From the NCBI GenBank assembly GCA_964505535.1, contig CAZDIU010000001.1, positions 1 through 64,000 on the forward strand: a DNA stretch of 64,000 nt, in the 5' to 3' direction. A program made the translations under genes and the position numbers. Of this stretch, positions 52,201 to 59,019 are shown piece after piece. The stretch's first letter is position 1. Each line of letters begins with the position of its first letter. Source of the DNA: JAABRU01 sp964505535. Its GTDB lineage: Bacteria > Desulfobacterota > Desulfobacteria > Desulfobacterales > Desulfococcaceae. Below the pieces are notes generated by a model, which worked only from the letters and a program-made list of their open reading frames with translations, was not told the DNA's origin and ran no database searches.

Positions 52201-53953
52201 CTTTGGCAACAGTCCGGGAAACCTCAAATCCTTTTTCGCCCGCGCCGGGGTACCAGCGCATCGTGTTTTCCTCTGTAAACAACAAATCAGCAACCCCGTC
52301 TCCATTTAGATCCATGGGCCGCATATTTGGATCATGTGTGTCTATGTTTGGAAAGGATTCAAACGGTTGGAAAGGTTCCCACTCTTCTTCAGGGGTAAGT
52401 TTAAAAAAACCTTTAGGTTCATTATCATATTGGACAAGGCATTTGACACCGTTTCCTTCAAGTTCCTGAATTGCCAATGACCCGGCAGTCAGGCCGCTGA
52501 ACGATGGCTTTGGAGCCACAAGCTTTGCCCAGGAAAAATTTCCGTTTCCAAGGTTTGATTTATAAAACCAGCCATTCGCCTGTTCAGAAAGAATTCCGGA
52601 AATACCTTCACTGAATAAATCAATCCACAAGTATCTGCGATCGGCGAGTCCGGCAGGTGCATGGATTGAATGATCGGAATATACCTTTTTAACCTGCGTA
52701 TTCCATTCATGTGGTTGGTAATCAATCTCCAAGTCAGGCAGATGTTTCATGCTGTATGAATTGGCGGCATTGTCCCACTTGTGGCCGTTTTGCCTTGCTT
52801 TTACCAGAAAGGAAAATCCTTCTGTATTATTGTTTCCTTTCAAGGACAGTTCGTCATCGTAAGTAAGTTCCAGTGATTTGACGAGATAGGGTGAATGGGG
52901 CAAGTCAGACACTTCAAAGCAATGAAACACCAGTACGCGGCTGCATCTGCGGTATGTTCTTATCTCAAAGCCGGAACGAAAAGATGAAAAGGGGTCTTTT
53001 CGACATTTCCAGTTGTTCTTTTCCTGATGAATATTTTTAGGAATTGGTGTTGTCGTATCGTGTTCACCATAGTCGAAAACTGCATTGAATAGAAAATCGT
53101 CTTCTTCCGGTATGGCGTCACCTGAATAACAGGGCTGCTTGTTACCATACATGATCTTTTTGATATACGTCTGAGTACATTTGTTTATCTTGTTCTTTTC
53201 ACTTAAAAGAGAGGGAATACCTGAAAAGTCTTCTTTCTTGTATTGGTAGATTAAAATGTTTCCTTTGTCATCGTGAGTTCTGCAAAGGAGCCACTTGAAA
53301 GTTTTTTTGGCATTTTGCGGATCACTGATTCTACTTTCAGGTGTTAAACCATAGTAGGAATAAATATTGTCCTTGTTGATAGTTCGCCAGTGGACATAAC
53401 CGTTGCTATTTTCTTTCCATCTTTCTATTCTTGCGAACAGGCCTTCTATGCGAGGCCTGTATCGGGTAACCGTATAGTTATTACCGTTTTCAGTTCGTTG
53501 TCTGGAATATCGGATCCTGTTTTCGCCCTGCTTTTCTAAAAACGGAACCAGGTCTTCAACCCCTGATAAAATAAAAGTGTCAGACTCTTCTTCATCTTTA
53601 TACTGAGGCAGTTGTTTCTCGGTTTTCCTCGCTATGGATGGAATAGCCAGATCCCATCCCAGACCAAAAGGGCTGTTTCCAGAACCAGAATTATAGATTA
53701 AATCGACAGCTGGTATGAAACCATTTCGTGACGGGCTTAATGGGACAGGTATAGCAAACGAAGATGTACCGGTTATCGCGTTTACCTGGAATTTTTCTTC
53801 AATTCCTTTTATAGCACCTCCACCTTTTGGCAGAGAAATAGCAGGAATTTGATTTTTACCGAAATCAGCAGTATTTATTTGGGTAACCGTGTTACTGCCG
53901 TTTTCTGAGTTCTCTTGAGAGTCTAAATTAGATTTGGGAGAAATATTTTCCAT
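46277..53953 (-). CDS. fused Tc toxin components B and C with variable effector tail
   Basis: 2558 aa in one chain; in many Tc loci B and C are separate. Parts: SpvB-like N-terminus (about 38-330; ISLPKGGGAIKGIEEKF, NSGSGNSPFGLGWDL); FG-GAP-like beta-propeller with DLNGDGVADLLFT, LADMSGDGLTDIVRI and LADIDGSGTMDIVYL (about 540-700), the TcA-docking part; TcB mid domains; then RHS repeats (about 1400-2130). The core ends in the autoprotease-type motif GRWTSSDPAGFIGGINLFRY ... RDPNGM at 2136-2141, after which the effector is cut free inside the cocoon. The last 417 residues are the effector: a Pro-rich linker, an AHH/HNH-like segment (AHH at 2312-2314) and a Gly/Ala-rich hydrophobic end (about 2415-2558). 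The start is 12 nt from a MITE-like element. Confidence 0.9.
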   Translation of the reverse strand: MENISPKSNLDSQENSENGSNTVTQINTADFGKNQIPAISLPKGGGAIKGIEEKFQVNAITGTSSFAIPVPLSPSRNGFIPAVDLIYNSGSGNSPFGLGWDLAIPSIARKTEKQLPQYKDEEESDTFILSGVEDLVPFLEKQGENRIRYSRQRTENGNNYTVTRYRPRIEGLFARIERWKENSNGYVHWRTINKDNIYSYYGLTPESRISDPQNAKKTFKWLLCRTHDDKGNILIYQYKKEDFSGIPSLLSEKNKINKCTQTYIKKIMYGNKQPCYSGDAIPEEDDFLFNAVFDYGEHDTTTPIPKNIHQEKNNWKCRKDPFSSFRSGFEIRTYRRCSRVLVFHCFEVSDLPHSPYLVKSLELTYDDELSLKGNNNTEGFSFLVKARQNGHKWDNAANSYSMKHLPDLEIDYQPHEWNTQVKKVYSDHSIHAPAGLADRRYLWIDLFSEGISGILSEQANGWFYKSNLGNGNFSWAKLVAPKPSFSGLTAGSLAIQELEGNGVKCLVQYDNEPKGFFKLTPEEEWEPFQPFESFPNIDTHDPNMRPMDLNGDGVADLLFTEENTMRWYPGAGEKGFEVSRTVAKAIDEEKGPAILFEDRSQSIFLADMSGDGLTDIVRIKNGEVCYWPNLGYGHFGAKVAMDNAPIFDFTGNFNPAYLRLADIDGSGTMDIVYLGKNDFRVWMNLNGNALTEQPQIIPAFPGIHNLSDVSVLDFLGSGTACIVYSSALPQDARQPSQYIDLMGNKKPSLFIGYQNNCGKEVSIEYKSSTHFYLEDKKESKEWITRLPFPVHCISKTRIEDKIRETVFISSYRYRHGYFDHHEREFRGFARVDQLDTEEFSQFQINAARNVVEEELHQPPVRTVSWFHTGAYLRHKKILHQCESEYFNNGNFAEYDLPETVFEDDLSLQELKEAYRACKGLPLRMETYAEDNTDKSVYPYSASQSTVEIRRIQPQGQNKHASFLVIPSESISYGYERNPADPRIAHSYVLDTDELGNVTKSASLVYPRASRPVAPNDIPDKVWDEQNKLHVTYGEAYFTNDINTDNVYRLRAGYESKAYEISGITQPPEFYISKQTLAANIAAAAEILFEEEFTAGFEKRLTSHGRAYFLKDDLSGPMALGQLSELAIGYKSYQLAFTKNLVSKYYGTKVTDAMLADAKYEHSEGDEHWWTHSGTAIYAADPRSNFYNPIGVRDVFGNESYVEYDSYTLMVQKAIDAIGNTVSSLNDYRTLSPIQVTDANLNRAAVETDELGLVIKSAVMGKEGEGEGDTLADPTARMEYDLFNWQNNKKPNFVHTFAREQHGASNPRWQESYVYSDGVGGVIMAKAQAEPGKAKKWNSVTKEVEEVEADPRWIGNGRTILNNKGKPVKQYEPYFSDTHEYESEDALVETGVTPIIYYDPVGRNTRTEFPNGTFSKIEFDAWFFKSFDPNDTVKDSQWYIDRGSPDPATTSEPINAEQRAAWLAAKHDNTPGTAHTDSLGRTFYAVVDYGNGKTRTVYSESDPAGRYTRMYDQLGRKVSESYTNLLGSAIYGKSAEKGEQWAFADVMGRPVKVWDNDIRELQSTFDPLHRPISTFVKEGGQETLFGHVVYGDSFPGAEAIQRNLKGQAYQLYDQAGVVTLKKVDFKGNVIEVERQLTKEYKQLINWKPLEGLTTVSAIETAAAPCLEDEVFSSSSTLDALNRPILVTLPDKSVVEPKYNEANALDSLRVQILGQGDFVTFLENQEYDAKGQRQFAQYGNGLITNYFYDPKTFRLVNLVTKKTGASDAQSLQNLHYTFDPVGNIVYSRDDAQQTHFFKNAVVKPESRFEYDATYQLLMATGREHAGLGNDAQRDHSDLPFLSELPHPNQANAVRQYTERYEYDDCGNITLMHHSSNDLTWKRHYRYEYQDDPGNNTNRLKSTSLPEDIEAGPYTAIYQHDIHGNMTKMPHLTEMAWNFMDQLTMVNLLGGGLAFYVFGLGGMRIRKVIERLGGKKTERICLGAVEIYREYQNNTKKLERSTLHISDNTGRIAQVDTKLLDEDNTDPANPLNTNLIRYQYTNHLGSATLETDEDGTVISYEEYHPYGSSAYRSSKSGVNLSLKRYRFSGKELDDETGFYYFGARFYAAWLGRWTSSDPAGFIGGINLFRYCSNNPIMLRDPNGMIGVSWDRPEWAYTGNEEQFLRKINSSEITGTVIDGQYEGRRIAVRVTATAARQLEDPEGRTFWQATEYTIVEGSLRFLAEGEQGEGPASEEVESTPLPESIPEGGGASTLLPRQAIQPGPVPPSPNPAAPIPKVDLPQGQPGVSHSAAASEAQAAARQARPDVYTHRSMQAHHTLKWREGQRVNLDPVITNDPRRLIPLESSRALVDDPNYPRTAPSGRRYSTPHSYADRGSYPHHREVQRRRYGTVATERVIHARAGRAHQREMTGSPGPRLPYIVGPTIAGGAGHFALATTRTFVPLVAEAEIGFATASMYAYASGYTTAGAAFGSAAAYTPIVAGSAVAGATAGHFAEGVARDLGASESGGITAGVIASAAAGATVGALIGTVVPVAGNVVGAGVGAIVGAIAGLGAYLITRFW

Positions 53954-53964
53954 TTAATATCTCT

Positions 53965-54062
53965 GGGAGTTACGCAGTTGAATATTAACATCCTGATTTT
54001 TATGGAAGCGAATATTGCACTGCACAAAAACCGTTCTTGAAAAATCGGATACTTTAAAAAGC
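53965..54062. repeat. MITE-like element, family A, copy 2 (one end lost)
   Basis: GGAGTTACGCAGTTGAAT at the left end is followed by CCTGATTTTTATGGAAGCGA and a CCGTTCTTGAAAAATCGG block. It aligns with the reverse complement of 466-577 over about 95 bp. The second terminal repeat is missing; the sequence runs directly into a TcB gene remnant at about 54063. The element lies 12 nt before the ATG of the intact TcB-TcC gene and may carry its promoter or leader. Confidence 0.75.
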
Positions 54063-54929
54063 TTCTGATCGAATTGATCCAGATTATCAAAATAAAGCGA
54101 AGCTTCCATCGTAATTTTGGAGCCGAAACGGCAGTAACCCAAGTTGGGCCAGTAGCAGACCTCCCCGTTTCGGATGCGCACCAAGTCGGTAAGACCGTCT
54201 CCGCTGAGATCGGCCAGATATATGGATTACAGCATTGTCCTTGTCATCGCGGGTTTCACTGATCAGCCAACTGAAAATTCTGCTCGGCTTTATATCACCT
54301 GATTCGTCTATATCGACAGGGTCGAATATCCTCGAATTGTTATCTTTGCCATAAATCGTGAGAATGTTGTCCTTGGAAATGGAGCGCCAATGCACATCCC
54401 AGGGGTCATCAACCTTGGTCCAACGCTCAATCCGGGCAAACAGCCCTTCAATGCGGGGGCGGTAGCGTCTCACTCTGTATTGCTTGCCGTTTATTTCTCG
54501 AATTTCTTCATAAATGACGTGTTTGCCGTCTTTGAATGCCCAGTTGCCTTCCCTATCTTTTTCAAACTCAGGAACCAGATCTTCCGCGCCTGAAAGGATA
54601 AAAACATCCGATTCCTCGGCATCTTGGTATTTAGGCAACCCTTTATCGGTCTTGCGGGTGATCGAAGGCAGGGAAAGATTCCAACCGAAACCAAATGGGC
54701 CATTCCCTGAACCGGAATCGTATGAAACAGATAGTTCCGTACCAAACCTGGAACGACCGGGATTGGCGGCAATGAGTACTGTCATGGAGCCTGTGCCGGT
54801 AACCGGGTTGGCGGCAAACTTTTCCCCCATGCCGCGGATGGCCCCGCCGCCTTTGGGGAGAGAAATTGAGGGAGCAGAGGATACTTTTTGAAAATCAGCA
54901 TTCTCTTCTGATTTTTTGTCTTGGGACAT
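54063..54929 (-). pseudogene. remnant of a second TcB (SpvB-like) gene
   Basis: From an ATG at 54929 with AGGAG 7 nt upstream, the frame encodes a close relative of the N-terminus of the intact TcB (ISLPKGGGAIRGMGEKFAAN, YDSGSGNGPFGFGWNLSLPS, RYRPRIEGLFARIERW). At about 54230, after ETRDDKDNAVIH, the family frame jumps. In a different frame the sequence reads IYLADLSGDGLTDLVRIRNG and EVCYWPNLGYCRFG, which in the intact paralogue lies about 350 residues later, so about 1 kb has been deleted. The remnant ends at about 54063 (DNLDQFDQK) where the MITE-like element begins. The gene is dead. It shows that the island once carried two cocoon genes in tandem. Confidence 0.85.
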
Positions 54930-55392
54930 GGGCAACTCCTGATCTGATGTAAACAAAAGTTTACGACCTTTTCAGGCTTTCCCGCTGCCAAACATAATGG
55001 GAAAGGGAAAGAAAATGCAGTTGAAAAAAATTATGAATGATTCATATATTATAAAATTTTGTATGTCAATAAAAAAATCAAATTCATTAAAAAATATCTT
55101 ATTAATTGCTTATAATTTAACTTTATTTTAATAATAATCCAATTTTTTTAAATGGTAACGGTGATAATATAACTGACAGATGAAGGGAAGAAAATGCAGT
55201 ATATGATTTGTTCCGTTTCTTACCGGAGAAATTAATGATATTTTATCCGTTGATTCTTTCGATAATCCTCTTTCATGCATTCTTCTCTTTCATTTTTCAT
55301 AATGAATTTCTGTATCCAACGCAACAATTTATTGACGGGTGTAAAGAACTGTGCCACAAATATAGATCATTTCAATTTTCAGGAGTAAGGAA
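54930..55392. other. AT-rich right border of the toxin island
   Basis: About 460 nt, very A+T-rich between 55018 and 55170, with a GAAAATGCAGT sequence occurring twice (near 55011 and 55191). No gene is supported. The region may contain the old promoter of the toxin operon and the boundary of the transferred segment. tgt with normal host composition begins at 55393. Confidence 0.5.
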
Positions 55393-56523
55393 GTGTCACG
55401 TTCATTCAAGCTCATTGCAGAATCGGGAGGAGCCCGTTGCGGCAGACTGGAACTGCTTCACGGAACCGTGCATACGCCCATATTCATGCCGGTGGGAACT
55501 CTGGGAACCGTAAAGGCTCTGTCCCCGGAGGAACTCAAGGACGCGGGCGCGCAGATTATTCTGGGCAACACCTATCACCTGTATCTGCGTCCCGGAACCG
55601 AAATCATTGATCTGTTTTCCGGGCTTCACCGGTTTATGAACTGGAATCGCCCCATTCTGACTGACAGCGGCGGATTTCAGGTCTTTTCCCTTGCCAAACT
55701 GACCAAAATCACGGAAGAGGGCGCAAATTTCCAGTCCCATATTGACGGTTCCCGGCATCTGCTCACGCCGGAAAAATCCGTGGAAGTGCAGATCAGTCTG
55801 GATTCCGACATTCTCATGTGTCTGGATCAGTGCATTCCGTATCCGGCAGAGGAAAAACAGGCAAAAGATGCTCTGGAGCTCACCACCCGGTGGGCGCGGC
55901 GGTGCAAAAAAACATGGGAGGAAAAAACCGGGTGGAAAAATATGCTGTTTGGCATTGTGCAGGGCGGAATGTATGAAAATCTGCGCAGGCAGTCCGCAGA
56001 GCAGTTGATGGAACTGGATTTTCCCGGATATGCGCTGGGCGGACTGAGTGTGGGAGAACCAAAGGAAATGATGTATGATGTGGCTGAATATGCTTTGCCG
56101 CTTCTGCCGGATGACAGGCCCAAATACATTATGGGTGTGGGAACTCCTGAAGATTTGGTGGAACTCACGGCACGGGGAGCGGATATGTTTGACTGTGTCA
56201 TGCCCAGCCGCAATGCGCGCAACGCGCAGTTGTTCACCCCCTGCGGAACCCTGAACATCACCAATGCCCGTTTTCGCGATGACACCGGCCCGGTGGACAG
56301 CAGATGCGGATGTTACACCTGCCGGAACTATTCCAGGGCTTATCTGCGGCATCTGTACATGTCCAGAGAACTGCTCTCCTATCGGCTGAACACCATTCAC
56401 AATATTCATTATTATCTGAATCTGATGAAGCAGATGCGGGAAGCCATTGGTGCGGGTGAATTTGAGAATTTCCGGAAAAAATTTCATGCAGATTTGAAAC
56501 AGGGGGAAAACAATGACAATTGA
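55393..56523 (+). CDS. tgt: tRNA-guanine transglycosylase (queuine tRNA-ribosyltransferase)
   Basis: 376 aa from a GTG at 55393 (AGGAG 7 nt upstream). Tgt exchanges guanine-34 of certain tRNAs for preQ1, the queuosine precursor. Visible: VHTPIFMPVGTLGTVKAL (26-43), the catalytic-pocket LTDSGGFQVFSL, SLDSDILMCLDQC, GIVQGG, LGGLSVGE, the nucleophile Asp in ADMFDCVMPSRNAR, and the zinc site CGCYTC with downstream Cys/His. Standard length. The last codons overlap the start of the next gene by 11 nt, so the two are coupled although their functions seem unrelated. Confidence 0.97.
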   Translation: MSRSFKLIAESGGARCGRLELLHGTVHTPIFMPVGTLGTVKALSPEELKDAGAQIILGNTYHLYLRPGTEIIDLFSGLHRFMNWNRPILTDSGGFQVFSLAKLTKITEEGANFQSHIDGSRHLLTPEKSVEVQISLDSDILMCLDQCIPYPAEEKQAKDALELTTRWARRCKKTWEEKTGWKNMLFGIVQGGMYENLRRQSAEQLMELDFPGYALGGLSVGEPKEMMYDVAEYALPLLPDDRPKYIMGVGTPEDLVELTARGADMFDCVMPSRNARNAQLFTPCGTLNITNARFRDDTGPVDSRCGCYTCRNYSRAYLRHLYMSRELLSYRLNTIHNIHYYLNLMKQMREAIGAGEFENFRKKFHADLKQGENNDN

Positions 56524-57139
56524 GGTATGGGCAGCCTTTGCTTTGGCTGCGGCAGTCATTCTGGTTATACCGGGGCCAACCATCATTCTGGTGGTCACTC
56601 AGGCCATCACGCATGGCCGGAAATCTGTGATTCCTTTGGTCATCGGCGTCATGTGCGGGGATTTTGCGGCCATGACCCTGTCCCTGCTGGGGCTGGGAGC
56701 GATTCTGTCTGTATCTGTTACGCTTTTTGCCATACTCAAATGGATTGGCGCTGGCTATCTGTTTTATCTGGGGATCCGGCTGTGGCGATCCGATCCGGAA
56801 AAAGCCAAAACCGCTTTGTCTGACGGAACCGTTTCCGGCAGATCCCTGCTGAAAAGTTCCTTTGCTGTCACAGCACTCAATCCCAAAAGCATAGCGTTTT
56901 TTGTCGCGTTTCTGCCCCAGTTTGTCAATCCGCGGGAACCTGCTGCCATGCAACTGCTGATTCTGGGAGCCACTTTTGTGTCAATGGCCGGGATCAATGC
57001 CGGAATATATGCGGTATTTGCCGGACAGTTGCGGGAAAAAATGCACAGCATCCACGCGCGGAAATGGTTCAACCGCTGCGGTTCAGGTGCGCTCATTGGC
57101 GCGGGCATCTTCACAGCCGCTATGCAGAAAAGTTCATGA
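56513..57139 (+). CDS. LysE/RhtB family exporter
   Basis: 208 aa, start overlapping the tgt stop by 11 nt. Five to six transmembrane helices and the LysE-family signatures: PGPTIILVVTQAITHGRKSV near the N-terminus and KWIGAGYLFYLGIRLWRS near 75-92, with FVAFLPQFV in the second half. Members export amino acids or related small molecules by secondary transport. The substrate cannot be read from sequence. It is followed by a strong palindrome. Confidence 0.88.
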   Translation: MTIEVWAAFALAAAVILVIPGPTIILVVTQAITHGRKSVIPLVIGVMCGDFAAMTLSLLGLGAILSVSVTLFAILKWIGAGYLFYLGIRLWRSDPEKAKTALSDGTVSGRSLLKSSFAVTALNPKSIAFFVAFLPQFVNPREPAAMQLLILGATFVSMAGINAGIYAVFAGQLREKMHSIHARKWFNRCGSGALIGAGIFTAAMQKSS

Positions 57140-57173
57140 AGAACTGAGCAATGCCTTTGACGTAAAAAGCGAA

Positions 57174-57203
57174 GGAGTGCCAAACTGAAAAGTTTGGCAC
57201 TCC
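57174..57203 (+). terminator. palindrome after the exporter gene
   Basis: GGAGTGCCAAACT / AGTTTGGCACTCC form a perfect 13-bp stem with a 4-nt loop. There is no T-run. It is the same palindrome as at 4486-4514 and partly at 17832-17887, so it is a dispersed element as well as a likely transcript end. Confidence 0.55.
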
Positions 57204-57283
57204 GGACAGCGCGTTTCCGGTTTATGTCAATGGCATTGATATATCAGGCAGGAAATGACAATAAACAATTAAGGAGAAAAACC

Positions 57284-57505
57284 ATGAAAGAAAAAGTACA
57301 GGCTGCATTGAACAAAATCAGACCCGCTCTCCAGAGAGACGGCGGGGATGTGGAACTGGTGGATGTTTCGGCGGACGGTGTGGTGAAAGTCCGTCTGCAG
57401 GGTGCATGCAAGGGCTGTCCCATGTCCCAGATGACCCTGCGCAACGGCATTGAACGGGTGCTGCGTCAGGAAGTGCCGGAAATCAAGGCTGTGGAGCCTG
57501 CCTGA
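57284..57505 (+). CDS. NifU C-terminal-domain protein (Fe-S scaffold/carrier)
   Basis: 73 aa from the ATG at 57284 (AAGGAG upstream); a longer open frame from 57194 includes the palindrome region and is rejected. The sequence is a stand-alone NifU-like domain: IRPALQRDGGDVELVDV and the cluster-binding ACKGCPMSQMTLRNGIE with the CxxC pair. Such proteins carry [4Fe-4S] clusters to apo-proteins in the cytosol. An aminotransferase gene starts 18 nt downstream, so they may be co-transcribed. Confidence 0.93.
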   Translation: MKEKVQAALNKIRPALQRDGGDVELVDVSADGVVKVRLQGACKGCPMSQMTLRNGIERVLRQEVPEIKAVEPA

Positions 57506-57523
57506 TCAGACGGGGAGAAAGCC

Positions 57524-58702
57524 ATGATTGCAAAAAAAATCAGTGCCGTGATTTCCAAATCCTCCTGGATACGGAAAATGTTTGAGGAAGGCGCAAGACT
57601 CAGGGCACAGCACGGCGCGGACAGGGTGTTTGATTTCAGCCTGGGCAATCCCAATCTGAAACCGCCGGAGGCATTTGAAAAAGCACTCCGGGAGATTCTG
57701 GATTCGGGTGAGGCTGCGGATCACGGCTATATGCCCAATACCGGCTATCCATACGTTCGCGATGCCGTGGCCGGAACTGTGACAAAGGAACAGGGGATTC
57801 CTGTAACAGGAAATGAAATCATCATGACCTGCGGCGCGGCAGGGGCCCTGAATGTGGTGTTCAAGACCATTTTCGATCCCGGAGATGAAGTCATCACACC
57901 CGCACCCTGTTTTGTGGAATATGCCTCCTATGCGGACAACCACGGCGGTGTGCTGAAAACTGTATCCGCAAATCCGGATTTCACCTTGGATTTGGCAGCG
58001 ATGGCCGCAGCCATTACGGAAAAGACCAAGGCTGTTCTCATCAATTCCCCCAACAATCCCACGGGTCAGATTTATTCAGCCCAAAGTCTGCGGGATTTGG
58101 GAAAACTGCTCGCGGAAAAGGGGAAGGAATTCGGACGCACCATTTATCTGCTTTCAGATGAGCCCTACCGCAAAATTGTTTATGACGGTGCGCAGGTTCC
58201 GGGCATTTTTGGTGCGTATGCCGAAAGCATTATCGCGACCTCCTATTCCAAGGATCTGTCCATTCCCGGAGAGCGTCTGGGATACATAGCGGTAAATCCA
58301 AAGGCTGCATACAAATCCGATCTGCTGGCCGGAATGGCTTTGTGCAACCGGACCCTGGGATTTGTGAATGCTCCGGCCCTGATGCAGCGCGCGGTGGCCC
58401 GTGTGCAGGGCATCAAGGTGGATGTTTCCCAATACGCACGCAAACGGAAACTGCTGTGTGAGGGACTCGCGGACTGCGGATATGAGTTTGTCACCCCGCC
58501 CGGAGCGTTTTACCTGTTTCCCAAATGCCCCGTCCCGGATGATGTGGCCTTTGTGAAAGCTCTGCAGGAGGAACTGATTCTGACTGTGCCGGGCAGCGGC
58601 TTCCTCGGCCCCGGCCATTTCCGCATAGCGTTCTGCGTGGAGGACAGCACCATTGTCAATGCCATGCCCGGATTCCGGAAAGTGATGGCAAAGTACCGGT
58701 AA
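57524..58702 (+). CDS. PLP-dependent class I/II aminotransferase
   Basis: 392 aa; GGGGAG upstream of the ATG. Fold type I aminotransferase of the aspartate-aminotransferase superfamily: FSLGNPNLKPP (substrate loop), CGAAGALNVVFK, NSPNNPTGQIYS, LSDEPYRKIVYD (Asp for the pyridine nitrogen), the Schiff-base lysine in TSYSKDLSIPGERLGY and the C-terminal RIAFCVED with the carboxylate-binding Arg. The exact amino donor cannot be read from sequence. Such pyridoxal-phosphate aminotransferases are common in deltaproteobacteria. It ends just before a family-D/E repeat patch. Confidence 0.9.
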   Translation: MIAKKISAVISKSSWIRKMFEEGARLRAQHGADRVFDFSLGNPNLKPPEAFEKALREILDSGEAADHGYMPNTGYPYVRDAVAGTVTKEQGIPVTGNEIIMTCGAAGALNVVFKTIFDPGDEVITPAPCFVEYASYADNHGGVLKTVSANPDFTLDLAAMAAAITEKTKAVLINSPNNPTGQIYSAQSLRDLGKLLAEKGKEFGRTIYLLSDEPYRKIVYDGAQVPGIFGAYAESIIATSYSKDLSIPGERLGYIAVNPKAAYKSDLLAGMALCNRTLGFVNAPALMQRAVARVQGIKVDVSQYARKRKLLCEGLADCGYEFVTPPGAFYLFPKCPVPDDVAFVKALQEELILTVPGSGFLGPGHFRIAFCVEDSTIVNAMPGFRKVMAKYR

Positions 58703-58727
58703 TATGAATTCCGAAAAAGATTTCATC

Positions 58728-58903
58728 AAAACCCTCAGGGTTTATAACAGGTTATTTTGATACAGACCCTGATCTGAAACAGAAGTTTTTCAGGCATAAC
58801 GTTTTTCAGAAAAACCGGATTTTTCGGAAAAATCCGGTTTTTTGAATATATGAAAACTTCTTTTTGCCTGCCTGCAGGTATCTTTTCAATGGGGAATCGG
58901 TAT
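58728..58903. repeat. family E fragment joined to family D element (copy 3)
   Basis: AAACCCTCAGGGTTTATAAC, then AGGTTATTTTGATACAGACC (family E; compare 22140-22191). This passes at about 58771 into GATCTGAAAC and the body of the family-D element, with the CCGGATTTTTCGGAAAAATCCGG hairpin and the terminal TCAATGGGGAATCGGTAT at 58886-58903. The left end of family D is missing, replaced by the family-E sequence, so one element was inserted into or recombined with the other. Confidence 0.7.
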
Positions 58904-59019
58904 GATACTGAGAAATCCGAATTCAATGAGCACCCAACTTACGGAAAAATCATGGCACGAAGGCAGGATAAAGATCCTCCTGATCAATGAGGATTTGGGG
59001 CTGTAAGGAGTTCCTCTCA

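Noticed and set aside
54087..54236. Read-through tail of the TcB remnant (SGRSQRRRSYRLGAHPKRGG...)
   Set aside because: It is the out-of-frame translation of the FG-GAP segment that follows the internal deletion, not real protein.
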